This document shows positions 8,591-16,931 of a DNA stretch of 64,000 bases, one piece after another (position 1 is the stretch's first letter; every line of letters starts with the position of its first letter). Source of the stretch: Acidobacteria bacterium UBA2999 (GTDB lineage Bacteria; Acidobacteriota; Vicinamibacteria; Vicinamibacterales; UBA2999); the NCBI GenBank assembly GCA_002346475.1, contig DDZV01000005.1:7219-71218 (forward strand), read 5' to 3'. The position numbers and the translations under genes were made by a program. The notes under the pieces were generated by a model, which ran no database searches, was not told the origin of the DNA, and saw only the letters and a program-made list of their open reading frames with translations.

Positions 8591-9447
8591 GGTAAAACCT
8601 TGGTACTACGACCTTTTCTCAGACCTTTATCTGCAGCCAAGAACTTTTCAATCTTTTCTTTATAGCCATTTACAATCAAACTCTCAGTTACGCCACCATC
8701 TAAGGCTGTACGACAGGCTTGTAATTTCGCTACCATTCCAGCTTTGACTGTGCCGAGTCTGATTAGCCGTGTAGCTTCGCGACAATCAATCTGACCAATT
8801 GTTTGACCATAGTCATCAAGGACACCTTCAGTGCTCCCTGCAATGATGAGACATCTGGCTTTGAGAGTTATTGCTAAATGTGCTGCCAGCGTGTCTGCAT
8901 TGACATTAAGCAACTGCCCGCTTTGACTAGTGCCGATGCAAGCTACAATGGGCGTGTACCCTTCAGCTAGCAGACTAGTTAGCAGTGTTGATGTGCTATT
9001 TTTGACAGGCACACCTACGAATCCAAGCTTAACAAGTTTCCCCCTCGTTGTTTTATGCGCCGTTGCACGTTTGAGCGTGGCGACATCAGCATCAGCGCCG
9101 GTTAAACCTACGGGTTTTCCACCTGCTTTTTTCACTGCTGCAACTAGGCGTGTATTGATTGTGCCGGATAGCACGGCTACTACTACCTCCAGGGTTCGAG
9201 CATCAGTTATGCGAAGGCCATCAACTTGCAACTTCTGGATTCCAGCGCGCTTCAGTCCATAGTCGATTTCTTTCCCTCCTCCATGTACAAGAACGACATG
9301 TGACTTCTGAGACAGACGGGCAACTCCACGAGCGATACGTGTGACATCAGCGGGCTTTTCCAAGAGCTCTCCACCAAGTTTAAGAACAAGACAGTTATTA
9401 ACTGTTCTGGAGCTTTGATATTTAGAAGGTGCAGTTTTAGCTGTCAT
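8587..9447 (-). CDS. argB: acetylglutamate kinase
   Basis: A 286-residue amino-acid kinase phosphorylating N-acetylglutamate. It has LVLKLGGELLE for nucleotide binding, VVLVHGGGKEID for substrate binding and LNVNADTLAAHLA, all characteristic of ArgB. The N-terminal extension of about 18 residues before the first strand is short; arginine-sensitive ArgB proteins usually have a longer helix there, so feedback inhibition is uncertain. The substrate helix reads TINTRLVAAV rather than the common VNKxLV. The start overlaps the argC stop by four bases. Confidence 0.92.
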   Translation of the reverse strand: MTAKTAPSKYQSSRTVNNCLVLKLGGELLEKPADVTRIARGVARLSQKSHVVLVHGGGKEIDYGLKRAGIQKLQVDGLRITDARTLEVVVAVLSGTINTRLVAAVKKAGGKPVGLTGADADVATLKRATAHKTTRGKLVKLGFVGVPVKNSTSTLLTSLLAEGYTPIVACIGTSQSGQLLNVNADTLAAHLAITLKARCLIIAGSTEGVLDDYGQTIGQIDCREATRLIRLGTVKAGMVAKLQACRTALDGGVTESLIVNGYKEKIEKFLAADKGLRKGRSTKVLP

Positions 9448-10445
9448 AAGAGCCCTGTCCGTTCATCGAATCCAGCTACAATATTTAAGTTTTGCACTGC
9501 TTGCCCAGCAGCCCCTTTAATAAGATTGTCAAGACATGACACTAGGACAGCACTTTGAGTCGCTTCGTCGACTACCCATCCCAAATCACAGAAATTAGTG
9601 TAAGCAACATTTTTAATTTCAGGCAGCACTTCACCTGTGAGTCGCACAAAAGGTGCGTCGGCGTACGCTGTTTTCAGTGCTTCTTCAACTTGCTTTGCAC
9701 TTGTGGCTGGACGAAGTTTGACGTAGATCGTTTCTAAAATCCCTCTGTTCAGTGGTACAAGGTGTGGCACAAAAATAACGGATTTTTGCAGCTCTTGAAT
9801 AATCTCTGGCCCGTGTCTGTGTGAGAACACTCCATAAGCTGCAACACTGCCATGGTTTTCTGAAAAATGGGTACGATCGCTTGGTGTCTTACCTGCCCCT
9901 GAGAGCCCGGATTTGGCATCAATAATAATTGGTTCCTCGATTAGGCCAGCCGCCTCAAGTGGTTCGAGGGCGAGCAGAGCAGCCGTCGGATAGCATCCTG
10001 GGCAAGCTAGGACACGAGCAAGTCGCATATGGTCACGGTGTCGTTCTGGTAATGCGTAAACAACTCCCTCAGGCAAATCAACTGTTTCCGGATACCACTG
10101 ACGTCGTTGTTCGTTATTGCGGATGCGAAATGCTCCAGAGAGATCAATTACACGGCATTCTTTTTTTAGCAATGACGGTACAATTTTTGCGGCAATTGCC
10201 TCTGGCAAAGCGAGAAAGACAAAATCTGCTTCTGCGGTCAAGCGGTCAAGGTCTAGGGGAACAATAGGATTGTCCCAGATATGGTTCAGCGCTGGCATGG
10301 ACCTTGGTTTACTTGTGGTACCAGACGACATCGCAGTAGTTAATGTGACACTAGGATGTCTGGCCAAAATTCGCAAAAGTTCTTGGCCGGCATATCCTGT
10401 AGCACCAGCAATTGCCACGCGCGGTTTTTCTGCGCCAGGATCCAT
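9444..10445 (-). CDS. argC: N-acetyl-gamma-glutamyl-phosphate reductase
   Basis: First gene of the leftward arginine operon. It encodes a 333-residue NADPH-dependent reductase that makes N-acetylglutamate semialdehyde. AGATGYAGQELLRIL is the NADP loop near residue 13, and ACPGCYPTAALLAL contains the catalytic Cys151. SGLSGAGKTP and the HRHGPEI segment with its catalytic His match the family. A reasonable ribosome site (AAAAGGAGCT) precedes the ATG. The promoter lies in the shared control region with argR. Confidence 0.94.
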   Translation of the reverse strand: MDPGAEKPRVAIAGATGYAGQELLRILARHPSVTLTTAMSSGTTSKPRSMPALNHIWDNPIVPLDLDRLTAEADFVFLALPEAIAAKIVPSLLKKECRVIDLSGAFRIRNNEQRRQWYPETVDLPEGVVYALPERHRDHMRLARVLACPGCYPTAALLALEPLEAAGLIEEPIIIDAKSGLSGAGKTPSDRTHFSENHGSVAAYGVFSHRHGPEIIQELQKSVIFVPHLVPLNRGILETIYVKLRPATSAKQVEEALKTAYADAPFVRLTGEVLPEIKNVAYTNFCDLGWVVDEATQSAVLVSCLDNLIKGAAGQAVQNLNIVAGFDERTGLL

Positions 10446-10611
10446 ATTTTTCTAGCTCCTTTTGTGGACAGTTGGTTTTAGCGAACTAGTTTTAGTCAAC
10501 TTGTCCACATCCTTATAAAAGTATATTTATACATCATTGTTGAATATTTAGTCAATTATTTGCTTGTTATTATTGGATATATAGTATAATTATAAGCAAA
10601 CAAGCATAATT
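10446..10611. promoter_or_regulatory. divergent argC/argR control region with ARG-box-like site
   Basis: This AT-rich 166-base gap separates argC from argR. TTGAATATTTAGTCAA at 10540-10555 is an imperfect palindrome with TTGA/TCAA ends and an A+T core, resembling ArgR operators (TGAATwwwwATTCA type). GTATATTTATAC at 10521-10532 is a second imperfect palindrome. TATAAT at 10585-10590, inside a perfect TATAATTATA palindrome, is a likely -10 box for argR. ArgR encoded next to it is the obvious candidate ligand; binding is inferred. Confidence 0.55.
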
Positions 10612-11061
10612 ATGAAAACTCGACGGCAATCTATCATTCTTGACATTGTGCAGCGTGAACCAATTCACAACCAAGAACAGTTGCGTCACTGCGTTAAGGC
10701 GGCTGGGTTCGACGTAACGCAGGCGACTTTGTCTCGTGATATTCGAGATCTTGGCCTAGTAAAAGGTGGCAGTGATGGTGTGTACCGAACCCCGTCACAG
10801 CCTGGGACAAATCCAATGGCCGTTGCTTCAATACTGCAGCGGTCTTTATCTGATTACTTAGCGCGTGTAGATCGCGTTAATCATATGCTGCTTTTACGGA
10901 CTGGACCGGGACAAGCACAAGTGCTAGGTGTTGCGCTGGATCGCGCTGGCCTTCCAGAGATTGTTGGTACTGTTGCTGGTGACGACACAATTTTAGTCAT
11001 TGCGCCTGACGTACGTCGCGCGCGCACACTCGTTAAACGGCTAGAGGATTTTTCCTCATGA
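10612..11061 (+). CDS. argR: arginine repressor
   Basis: A 149-residue ArgR. The N-terminal winged helix-turn-helix includes ATLSRDIRDLGLVK, the recognition helix of the family. The C-terminal hexamerisation and arginine-binding domain contains GTVAGDDTILVIAPD, whose acidic pair contacts arginine. It would repress the divergent argCBDJF operon, and perhaps itself with argH, when arginine is plentiful. No clear Shine-Dalgarno site precedes the ATG. Its stop overlaps the argH start by four bases. Confidence 0.93.
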   Translation: MKTRRQSIILDIVQREPIHNQEQLRHCVKAAGFDVTQATLSRDIRDLGLVKGGSDGVYRTPSQPGTNPMAVASILQRSLSDYLARVDRVNHMLLLRTGPGQAQVLGVALDRAGLPEIVGTVAGDDTILVIAPDVRRARTLVKRLEDFSS

Positions 11062-12458
11062 CTATTTGGTCAGGAAGATTCGACACGTTGCCAGATCCAG
11101 TTGCATTTGATTTTGGTGTCTCATTTAGTTTTGACCGTAGACTATTTGAGGATGATGTAACCGGCAGTATTGCTTGGGCTGAGGCGCTTGGCGCTGCAGG
11201 TGTTTTGTCAAAAGAGGAAACTGCTGCCATTACAGATGGGCTAAAGCAAATTCTTGATGAAGGCAGAAAGAACTCTAGTTTTATTGCTGGAAAAGACGAG
11301 GATATTCATAGTTTTGTTGAACGTGAACTCATTGCAAGGATTGGTGATGCAGGGCGACGGCTTCATACGGGTCGTTCTCGCAATGAGCAGGTTTCTCTTG
11401 ATCTGCGCCTTTACTTGAAACGAAGAATCCCTGTATTGCAAAAAGCTGTTGCTAGTGTAGTGAAAGCTTGTGTAGATCAAGCTACTTCTGCACGCGAAGT
11501 AATGATGCCAGCATACACACACCTGCGGCGCGCACAGCCTGTACTTGTAGCTCATTTCTTTCTAGGCCATGTGACTGCCTTACGGCGTGACTATGCGAGG
11601 CTTGCCATGTCAGCAGATGAGGCAGATGAACTGACTCTAGGTTCTGGAGCAGTGGCTGGCACGAGCTATCCAATTGACACGGCAGCTTTAGCTGCACGAC
11701 TTGGTTTTAAGCGAGTTGTTTCTAACAGTCTAGAAGCGTCTTCTGAGCGGGATTTTGTTGCCTCATTTTTGTATGCCGTGGCACTAACGATGATTCACCT
11801 AAGTCGTTTAGCTGAGGATGTGATTATTTTTACTGGAGAGGAGCACAGATTTTTTGAGCTATCTGATGCCTCAGCCACGGGTAGCAGCATGATGCCCCAG
11901 AAAAAGAATCCAGATCCTCTTGAACTAGTCCGTGGAAAAAGTGGGCGTGCACTTGGGCGGCTTACCGGTTGGTTAGCGACAATGAAAGGTTTGCCTAGTG
12001 GTTACAACAAAGATCTTCAGGAAGACAAAGAAGCCATCTTTGATGCTGAAGCCACACTCTTATCGTCGCTAACTGCGACAGGCATTGTTGTTTCAAGCCT
12101 TCGTCTTAATGAAGCTCGATCTGAACAGGCAGCGTCAGGATTATTATTAGCCACGGACGTAGCAGATTATCTGGTTGCAAAGGGCATGCCCTTTCGACAG
12201 GCACATGAAGTTGTTGGTGCGATGGTTCGTCAGTTGATATCGCGCGGACAAGATTTTAGTGATTTAACGCTTAGTGAATGGCAAGAAGCCAGTGAGATGT
12301 TTGATGAAGATGTGCCGACAGTCATTACCGCAAAAGCTTCTGTTTTGGCACGATGCACGCCTCAGTCAACAAATCCTCAAGCTGTGCAGAAAGCGCTAGA
12401 TGAATGCATGACATGGTTAGCGGAGATTACTGAAAGACCTGATTCAGGAACAGTTTAG
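11058..12458 (+). CDS. argH: argininosuccinate lyase
   Basis: Last enzyme of arginine synthesis, splitting argininosuccinate to arginine and fumarate. The 466-residue protein has the fumarase/aspartase signature GSSMMPQKKNPDPLEL, the HTGRSRNEQVSLDLRL block and the YTHLRRAQP substrate segment. It is translationally coupled to argR. ArgG, which makes its substrate, is not in this window and must be elsewhere. Confidence 0.94.
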   Translation: MTIWSGRFDTLPDPVAFDFGVSFSFDRRLFEDDVTGSIAWAEALGAAGVLSKEETAAITDGLKQILDEGRKNSSFIAGKDEDIHSFVERELIARIGDAGRRLHTGRSRNEQVSLDLRLYLKRRIPVLQKAVASVVKACVDQATSAREVMMPAYTHLRRAQPVLVAHFFLGHVTALRRDYARLAMSADEADELTLGSGAVAGTSYPIDTAALAARLGFKRVVSNSLEASSERDFVASFLYAVALTMIHLSRLAEDVIIFTGEEHRFFELSDASATGSSMMPQKKNPDPLELVRGKSGRALGRLTGWLATMKGLPSGYNKDLQEDKEAIFDAEATLLSSLTATGIVVSSLRLNEARSEQAASGLLLATDVADYLVAKGMPFRQAHEVVGAMVRQLISRGQDFSDLTLSEWQEASEMFDEDVPTVITAKASVLARCTPQSTNPQAVQKALDECMTWLAEITERPDSGTV

Positions 12459-12557
12459 GGCTTAACGGTAAGGCGCTTGCCTTGCCATTGCCTTCGCCCC
12501 CTGTTACACTTTTGCCTACCTATACGATCAGTTTTCGATATCCCACCTGAACTGATC

Positions 12558-13271
12558 ATGGATATTAGAGAAACTCCGGGGGAGTTAATGCAGCAACGCC
12601 GTCTTCGGCTTGGTGACAGCGTGGATGATTATTGTCCACGAGAACGACGTATCACAAACCATGCAATCGTTTCGATGGTTGACGATGAAATAAAGCAGAC
12701 TCGTTGTACCACTTGTGACGTTGATCATGAATACAAGCAGGCCAAAGTGCCATCACCACGTCGAAAAAAATCTAAGAATTCAGCACTTGCTAATGATGTC
12801 GTAGCAGGTGAATCAGAGATGCATCCTGATGCCCCATTGGCTGATGAAAGTATAGACAAGGCAATACTTTCTGACTCTGTTCTTAAGCAGGAACCGTCGG
12901 CCAGTAATGATCAATCGTCAATAACTAATTCTGAAACTAATGCCGTTGATGATGGTGTGTCTGCAACATCTCGTAACGAATCTGAGGACGAAGGCCCAGT
13001 AAACAGGCCTTTAATTCGGGCGACACTTCCGCGTCCTGAAGGTCAGACACCTGAGCGAAAGTTGCCTGACTTTACGGTGCGCCAACCTGGGTTTCGTGGA
13101 CGACCTGACTCAGGGAATAATAAGGCTCCACGCAAAAGTCGGCGGAGGAATGGCCGTGGACAGCAGTCTGGAGGCAACCACCAGCATCGCGGACAACGCA
13201 AGAATAGTAACCGCACTGATGGGTCTCAACGGCAGGGAGCTTCTGGTCGAGCGCGTAAGCGTGGACGTTGA
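12558..13271 (+). CDS. basic low-complexity protein, function unknown
   Basis: Not recognised. The reading frame is open from 12477, but the ATG at 12558 (MDIRETPGELMQQRRLRLGD) is preferred because the preceding codons look non-coding. The 237-residue product has a conserved-looking N-terminal part of about 60 residues with a CTTC pair that could bind a metal, an acidic Ser/Asp/Glu-rich middle, and a strongly basic Arg/Gly/Gln/Asn-rich tail (RRRNGRGQQSGG and RARKRGR). Such tails are typical of nucleic-acid-binding, intrinsically disordered proteins. It lies between argH and fabI on the same strand. An RNA- or ribosome-associated role is a guess from composition only. Confidence 0.6.
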   Translation: MDIRETPGELMQQRRLRLGDSVDDYCPRERRITNHAIVSMVDDEIKQTRCTTCDVDHEYKQAKVPSPRRKKSKNSALANDVVAGESEMHPDAPLADESIDKAILSDSVLKQEPSASNDQSSITNSETNAVDDGVSATSRNESEDEGPVNRPLIRATLPRPEGQTPERKLPDFTVRQPGFRGRPDSGNNKAPRKSRRRNGRGQQSGGNHQHRGQRKNSNRTDGSQRQGASGRARKRGR

Positions 13272-13314
13272 GAGTGAGACTAGTTTAATTTTTTGCTTTT
13301 TCTTCTAACTAACG

Positions 13315-14100
13315 ATGATTGATTTTAGTGATAAAAAAGGATTAATCGTAGGAGTAGCCAATAAGCGCTCCATTGCATGGGCTATTGCGCAAGCAACAGC
13401 TCGGTGCGGTGCTCAGTTAGCACTTACTTACCAGGGGCGATTCGAGGAAAAAGTTAAGGATCTATCTAAGGGGCTGGATCAGCCACTTGTTATACCGTGC
13501 GACCTTAGTTCTGATACTGAGATCGATGCTTTGTTTACAGAGGTTGATCGGGTTTTTGGCGGGTTAGATTTTCTCGTGCACAGTGTGGCATTTGCACCTC
13601 GTGATGAACTAACATCACAATTTTCAAATACATCAAGAGCAGGATTTCAAACGGCTCTTGATATTTCAACATACTCACTTATCGCACTTGCTCGTGGTGC
13701 CGCACCGCTTATGGAGCGTCGAGGTGGCGGTAGTATTCTTACGCTTACTTATCTTGGGAGTCAGCGGGTTTTTCCAAATTACAACGTTATGGGTGTTGCG
13801 AAAGCAGCGCTTGAAGCTTCTGTTCGTTATCTCGCTTCCGATCTCGGCCCACAAAATATTCGTGTGAACGCTGTTTCGGCTGGTCCAATTAAGACACTGG
13901 CAGCCGCTGGTATTTCTGGGTTTTCTAATATTCTTTCGGTTTACCGTGATCGAGCTCCACTCAAACGTAATATTGCAGCTTCAGAAATTGGAGAAGTTTC
14001 TGCATTCCTTCTCAGTGATGTTGCAGGTGGTATAACTGGTGAAGTGCTGATAGTTGATGGAGGATTTCACGCTGTTGGTACGGAGAGTATTTCCAGCTAG
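13315..14100 (+). CDS. fabI: enoyl-[acyl-carrier-protein] reductase (NADH)
   Basis: A 261-residue short-chain dehydrogenase-like enoyl-ACP reductase of the FabI type, completing the fatty-acid elongation cycle. The nucleotide loop is GVANKRSIAWAIA. The catalytic Tyr156-x6-Lys163 and Tyr146 fall at exactly the E. coli FabI positions (LTYLG at 144-148, NYNVMGVAK at 155-163). The length matches. It is the expected target of triclosan- and diazaborine-type inhibitors, though sensitivity cannot be read here. It converges on the flavin reductase gene with only 20 bases between. Confidence 0.95.
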   Translation: MIDFSDKKGLIVGVANKRSIAWAIAQATARCGAQLALTYQGRFEEKVKDLSKGLDQPLVIPCDLSSDTEIDALFTEVDRVFGGLDFLVHSVAFAPRDELTSQFSNTSRAGFQTALDISTYSLIALARGAAPLMERRGGGSILTLTYLGSQRVFPNYNVMGVAKAALEASVRYLASDLGPQNIRVNAVSAGPIKTLAAAGISGFSNILSVYRDRAPLKRNIAASEIGEVSAFLLSDVAGGITGEVLIVDGGFHAVGTESISS

Positions 14101-14120
14101 GGACAATCTAGTGCCCTGCT

Positions 14121-14840
14121 TCAACTTTTGTTAGACCATTGTTCCATTCGGATTGCTTCCCTGGGAACTCCTAGTGCATTGAGTGTTGAAGTTGCCTGAT
14201 CTACCATTGCAGTTGGCCCACAGACGAAGCAAAGTGTTTCTGCCGGATTTTCTATAACAGCTTTAAAATTTAACAAGCTAATACGGCCGCGTGCTCCCTG
14301 CCACGCCAGGTCGTCGCGTGTTACTGTTTGATGTAGTTTTATTTGACCTGTCCTTGCGTAATGATCAAATTCTTCCATGAAAGCAAAATCTTCTGTGCGC
14401 CGTGCGCTGTAAACTAATGTGATAGTTTTTTTGAGTTTCATACGAAGTGCGTGGTCAAGCATTGATCTAAGTGGTGCGATGCCAGTCCCTCCTCCAATAA
14501 ACAGCAGATTTTCTTCAATTGGAAGTTTTGGCAAAACAAAAGAGCCAATAGGGCCTTCAATATCTATTAATTGACCTTTCTCAAGTGCAGGTAAATGTGT
14601 CCCAGGGGATCCGTTATCCTCCACAGCTACGAGCACTTCAAGCATTCTTGAAGAAGCCGCCTGTTCAGGTGAACAAGCAATTGAATATGGACGCTTTAGG
14701 TCAAGTCCATGCTGACCGATCACGATGGCCTGCCCTGGGTTAAACGGGAAGCTCTTCTTCTCAAGATTCAGCTGAACGAGGAGCGCACGCGGAGTTGCAG
14801 GTATTACAGCGGCAATTGGAATAGTTATGTTTGAAGTCAC
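14121..14840 (-). CDS. FAD/NAD(P)-binding oxidoreductase (ferredoxin reductase-like)
   Basis: A 239-residue FNR-superfamily protein. The flavin motif is KRPYSIACSP (RxYS), the NAD motif is LLFIGGGTGIAPLRSML, and the C-terminal motif is FVCGPTAMVDQ. There is no [2Fe-2S] ferredoxin domain and no cysteine cluster of the PyrK type, so it is a bare two-domain reductase that passes electrons between NAD(P)H and an unknown partner. The start appears to be GTG at 14838-14840, which overlaps the frame of the rightward neighbour unless that gene uses its later ATG. Confidence 0.8.
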   Translation of the reverse strand: MTSNITIPIAAVIPATPRALLVQLNLEKKSFPFNPGQAIVIGQHGLDLKRPYSIACSPEQAASSRMLEVLVAVEDNGSPGTHLPALEKGQLIDIEGPIGSFVLPKLPIEENLLFIGGGTGIAPLRSMLDHALRMKLKKTITLVYSARRTEDFAFMEEFDHYARTGQIKLHQTVTRDDLAWQGARGRISLLNFKAVIENPAETLCFVCGPTAMVDQATSTLNALGVPREAIRMEQWSNKS

Positions 14841-14874
14841 GATCTTAGAGTGTAACTCAGGACATAATATCTAC

Positions 14875-15102
14875 ATGTCACGTATTCGTCGTCTTAGAGG
14901 AGTACTGCTCCGTTTCACCCAACGTCGATTACTGGCCACGATGTCTGGCATAGTAATTGCTGCGCCTGGGATAATTCTCCTATTTTTCGATTACATCTGG
15001 GAAACAGGAGTGACTGATGGCCTGGCATTGATTGTTTTAGCTACAGGGCTTTCTTTGGTTTTTATTGGATTAATGGGGCGTCAGCCTGATTGGGTGGATT
15101 AG
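14875..15102 (+). CDS. small two-helix membrane protein, unknown function
   Basis: Not recognised. The 75-residue product has a basic N-terminus (MSRIRRLRGVLLRFTQRR) followed by two hydrophobic helices and a short tail. An upstream in-frame ATG at 14827 would overlap the divergent oxidoreductase, so the ATG at 14875, eight bases after CAGGA, is preferred. The two genes would then share a very short divergent start region. The two-helix plan resembles many small inner-membrane proteins and gives no function. Confidence 0.5.
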   Translation: MSRIRRLRGVLLRFTQRRLLATMSGIVIAAPGIILLFFDYIWETGVTDGLALIVLATGLSLVFIGLMGRQPDWVD

Positions 15103-15113
15103 AGGCTATTCTT

Positions 15114-15797
15114 TTATCTTGGGGGGAGAACCGCGTACTTAGTAAGGTCTTCTATTCCAGCGTTGGCAAATCCATCTCGTCGTTCTCGACATTTACTACA
15201 CTGACCACAATGATGCACGCCATCTGGATTCATACAAGACAACGTGAGCTCAAGTGGTACGTGCAAGGTAGCCCCTAGTCGAATAACATCAGGTTTGTGC
15301 ATTGAGGCAAAGGGCGTGGCAATTTGAATCTTTGTAGAGAGTGCCAGTGAGAGAGCGTGAGCAATAGCATGAAAGAATTCAGGTGTTGCGTCAGGGAACG
15401 GATTTCCTGCCAACGATCCAAGCGCGATTCGCTCAATGCCATGCTGAGAACAATAGATTGCTGCTTTGCTAAGCAGGATGATATTACGGCCAGTTAGATA
15501 AACATCTTCATCTGGCGTGTCGAAGTCAGGCGGATTTCCACTTATAGCCCAATGTGTAGGGGGATAAAGATCGCTCACGCTGAAGAAGAGATTTACAAGT
15601 GGTCGAGCATGAGCGAGTGGTGGTGAATCAAGAATCGTAGTTAGAGCTTTTAATTCAGCTTTTTCCCAGGCTAGCCCTGTGCTTATGTAGAGTGGCTGCA
15701 CGATCGATGCCTGTGCTTCCCTTGCAGCAAGCACTGTGCTATCAAGGCCTGCTGAAAGAAGAACCGCTGTTACAGTTTTATCCATTTCGCGTACCAT
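15114..15797 (-). CDS. queC: 7-cyano-7-deazaguanine synthase
   Basis: A 227-residue ATP-dependent enzyme converting 7-carboxy-7-deazaguanine to preQ0 for queuosine-type tRNA modification. The PP-loop is LLSAGLDSTVLA near residue 15. The C-terminal zinc site is built from SCMNPDG and HHCGQCSKCRERRDGF (four Cys), as in QueC. The middle is more divergent than in enterobacterial QueC. A second in-frame ATG (15785, MDKTV) is an alternative start. It is divergent from queD with about 50 bases between; queE and folE are not seen in this window. Confidence 0.87.
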   Translation of the reverse strand: MVREMDKTVTAVLLSAGLDSTVLAAREAQASIVQPLYISTGLAWEKAELKALTTILDSPPLAHARPLVNLFFSVSDLYPPTHWAISGNPPDFDTPDEDVYLTGRNIILLSKAAIYCSQHGIERIALGSLAGNPFPDATPEFFHAIAHALSLALSTKIQIATPFASMHKPDVIRLGATLHVPLELTLSCMNPDGVHHCGQCSKCRERRDGFANAGIEDLTKYAVLPPR

Positions 15798-15849
15798 TAA
15801 CTAACTTGACAGTTTACCGTGGTTTTAACAGGTAGTATTTGGAGCGACT

Positions 15850-16251
15850 ATGTATTCCGTTACTAAGCGTATTGAATTCTGTTATGGGCATCGTTTGCTT
15901 GATTACGATGGTATTTGTAAACATCCGCATGGGCATAATGCAATTGCCGAAATTGAAGTCCGCACGGATGTTCTTGATAATCGAAATATGGTTGTAGATT
16001 TTAGTGACATCAAACGCATGGTTAAGGGTTGGATCGATCGTGAACTCGATCACAAAATGATTTTACGTCATGATGATCCTATGGTTGAGCCATTGAAAGC
16101 ACTGGGTGAGCCATTATATTTATTGGATAGCAATCCGACAGTTGAACGTATAGCCCAGTTGGTTTTTGAGGTTTCTCGTAATGAAGGGTTGCCTGTAGTA
16201 CGTGTTACTGTTTGGGAAACGCCAACATCTTGGGCCACCTACAGCGATTAA
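15850..16251 (+). CDS. queD: 6-carboxy-5,6,7,8-tetrahydropterin synthase
   Basis: A 133-residue PTPS-family enzyme acting before QueE and QueC in deazaguanine synthesis. His14, His27 and His29 (GHR and HPHGHN) match the zinc ligands, Cys23 in CKHPHGHN matches the catalytic Cys, and LDHKMIL carries the catalytic Asp-His. The C-terminal NPTVERIA and VTVWETPTSWATY are typical of the QueD subgroup. The neighbouring divergent queC supports this over a pterin role. Its last 40 bases overlap the next frame. Confidence 0.88.
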   Translation: MYSVTKRIEFCYGHRLLDYDGICKHPHGHNAIAEIEVRTDVLDNRNMVVDFSDIKRMVKGWIDRELDHKMILRHDDPMVEPLKALGEPLYLLDSNPTVERIAQLVFEVSRNEGLPVVRVTVWETPTSWATYSD

Positions 16252-16910
16252 TCGTTTTCGATCTTGATGGTACACTGATTGACTCTCGGCACGATCTAGC
16301 TGACGCGGCAAATCAGCTTGTTAAGGAACTAGGCGGCACACCACTGGATCTGGATACAGTGACTCAAATGGTTGGCGGTGGCGCTGAAACTCTTGTAAGG
16401 CGAGCACTTCACGCTGCTGGTCTTCCTTCAGGGACTGAGAAAGAGCTAGAACGATTCCTTCAACTTTACGATAATTGTCTTCTTAACCATACCTGTATTT
16501 ATCCTGGACTAATCGAAACGTTGGTGCAGGCTAGCTGTCTCGCGACACTGTCTCTACTTACTAATAAACCGAGCGATCCAAGTGAGCGTATCCTTCGTGG
16601 GTTAGGGATCCGTAGGTTCTTCGATCAAGTCATTGGTGGAGATAGTCCATGGCCGCGAAAGCCAGACCCGACTGCATTGTTTCAGCTGATGGCAGCTGCT
16701 GGGACTGACCGTTCAAGGACATTGCTTGTTGGAGATTCGTATGTTGATCTTGAAACAGCTAGACAGGCTGAAATACCGTGCTGTTTAGTTTCGTACGGAT
16801 TTGGTTTCCAAGGCGTTGATCAAGATCGTCTCGATGAGCAAGACTGTATTGCAGTTGATGCAGTTTCTCTTACTGCGGTGATTAAAAAATTTGTTCGTGA
16901 GTTTACCTAG
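16212..16910 (+). CDS. HAD-family phosphatase, phosphoglycolate phosphatase-like
   Basis: A HAD hydrolase with FDLDGTLIDSRHDL (nucleophile Asp and acid/base Asp), SLLTNKP (motif II), RKPDPT (motif III Lys) and LLVGDSYVDLETA (motif IV). The helical cap between motifs I and II and the ATALF-type region match the Gph group, which clears 2-phosphoglycolate, but substrate assignment from sequence is unsafe. There is no ATG near the N-terminus. The frame can start at TTG 16212 or TTG 16230, both inside the end of queD, so translation is probably coupled to queD. Confidence 0.78.
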   Translation: MGNANILGHLQRLIVFDLDGTLIDSRHDLADAANQLVKELGGTPLDLDTVTQMVGGGAETLVRRALHAAGLPSGTEKELERFLQLYDNCLLNHTCIYPGLIETLVQASCLATLSLLTNKPSDPSERILRGLGIRRFFDQVIGGDSPWPRKPDPTALFQLMAAAGTDRSRTLLVGDSYVDLETARQAEIPCCLVSYGFGFQGVDQDRLDEQDCIAVDAVSLTAVIKKFVREFT

Positions 16911-16931
16911 TACTAGTTGTTAAATCTAATT

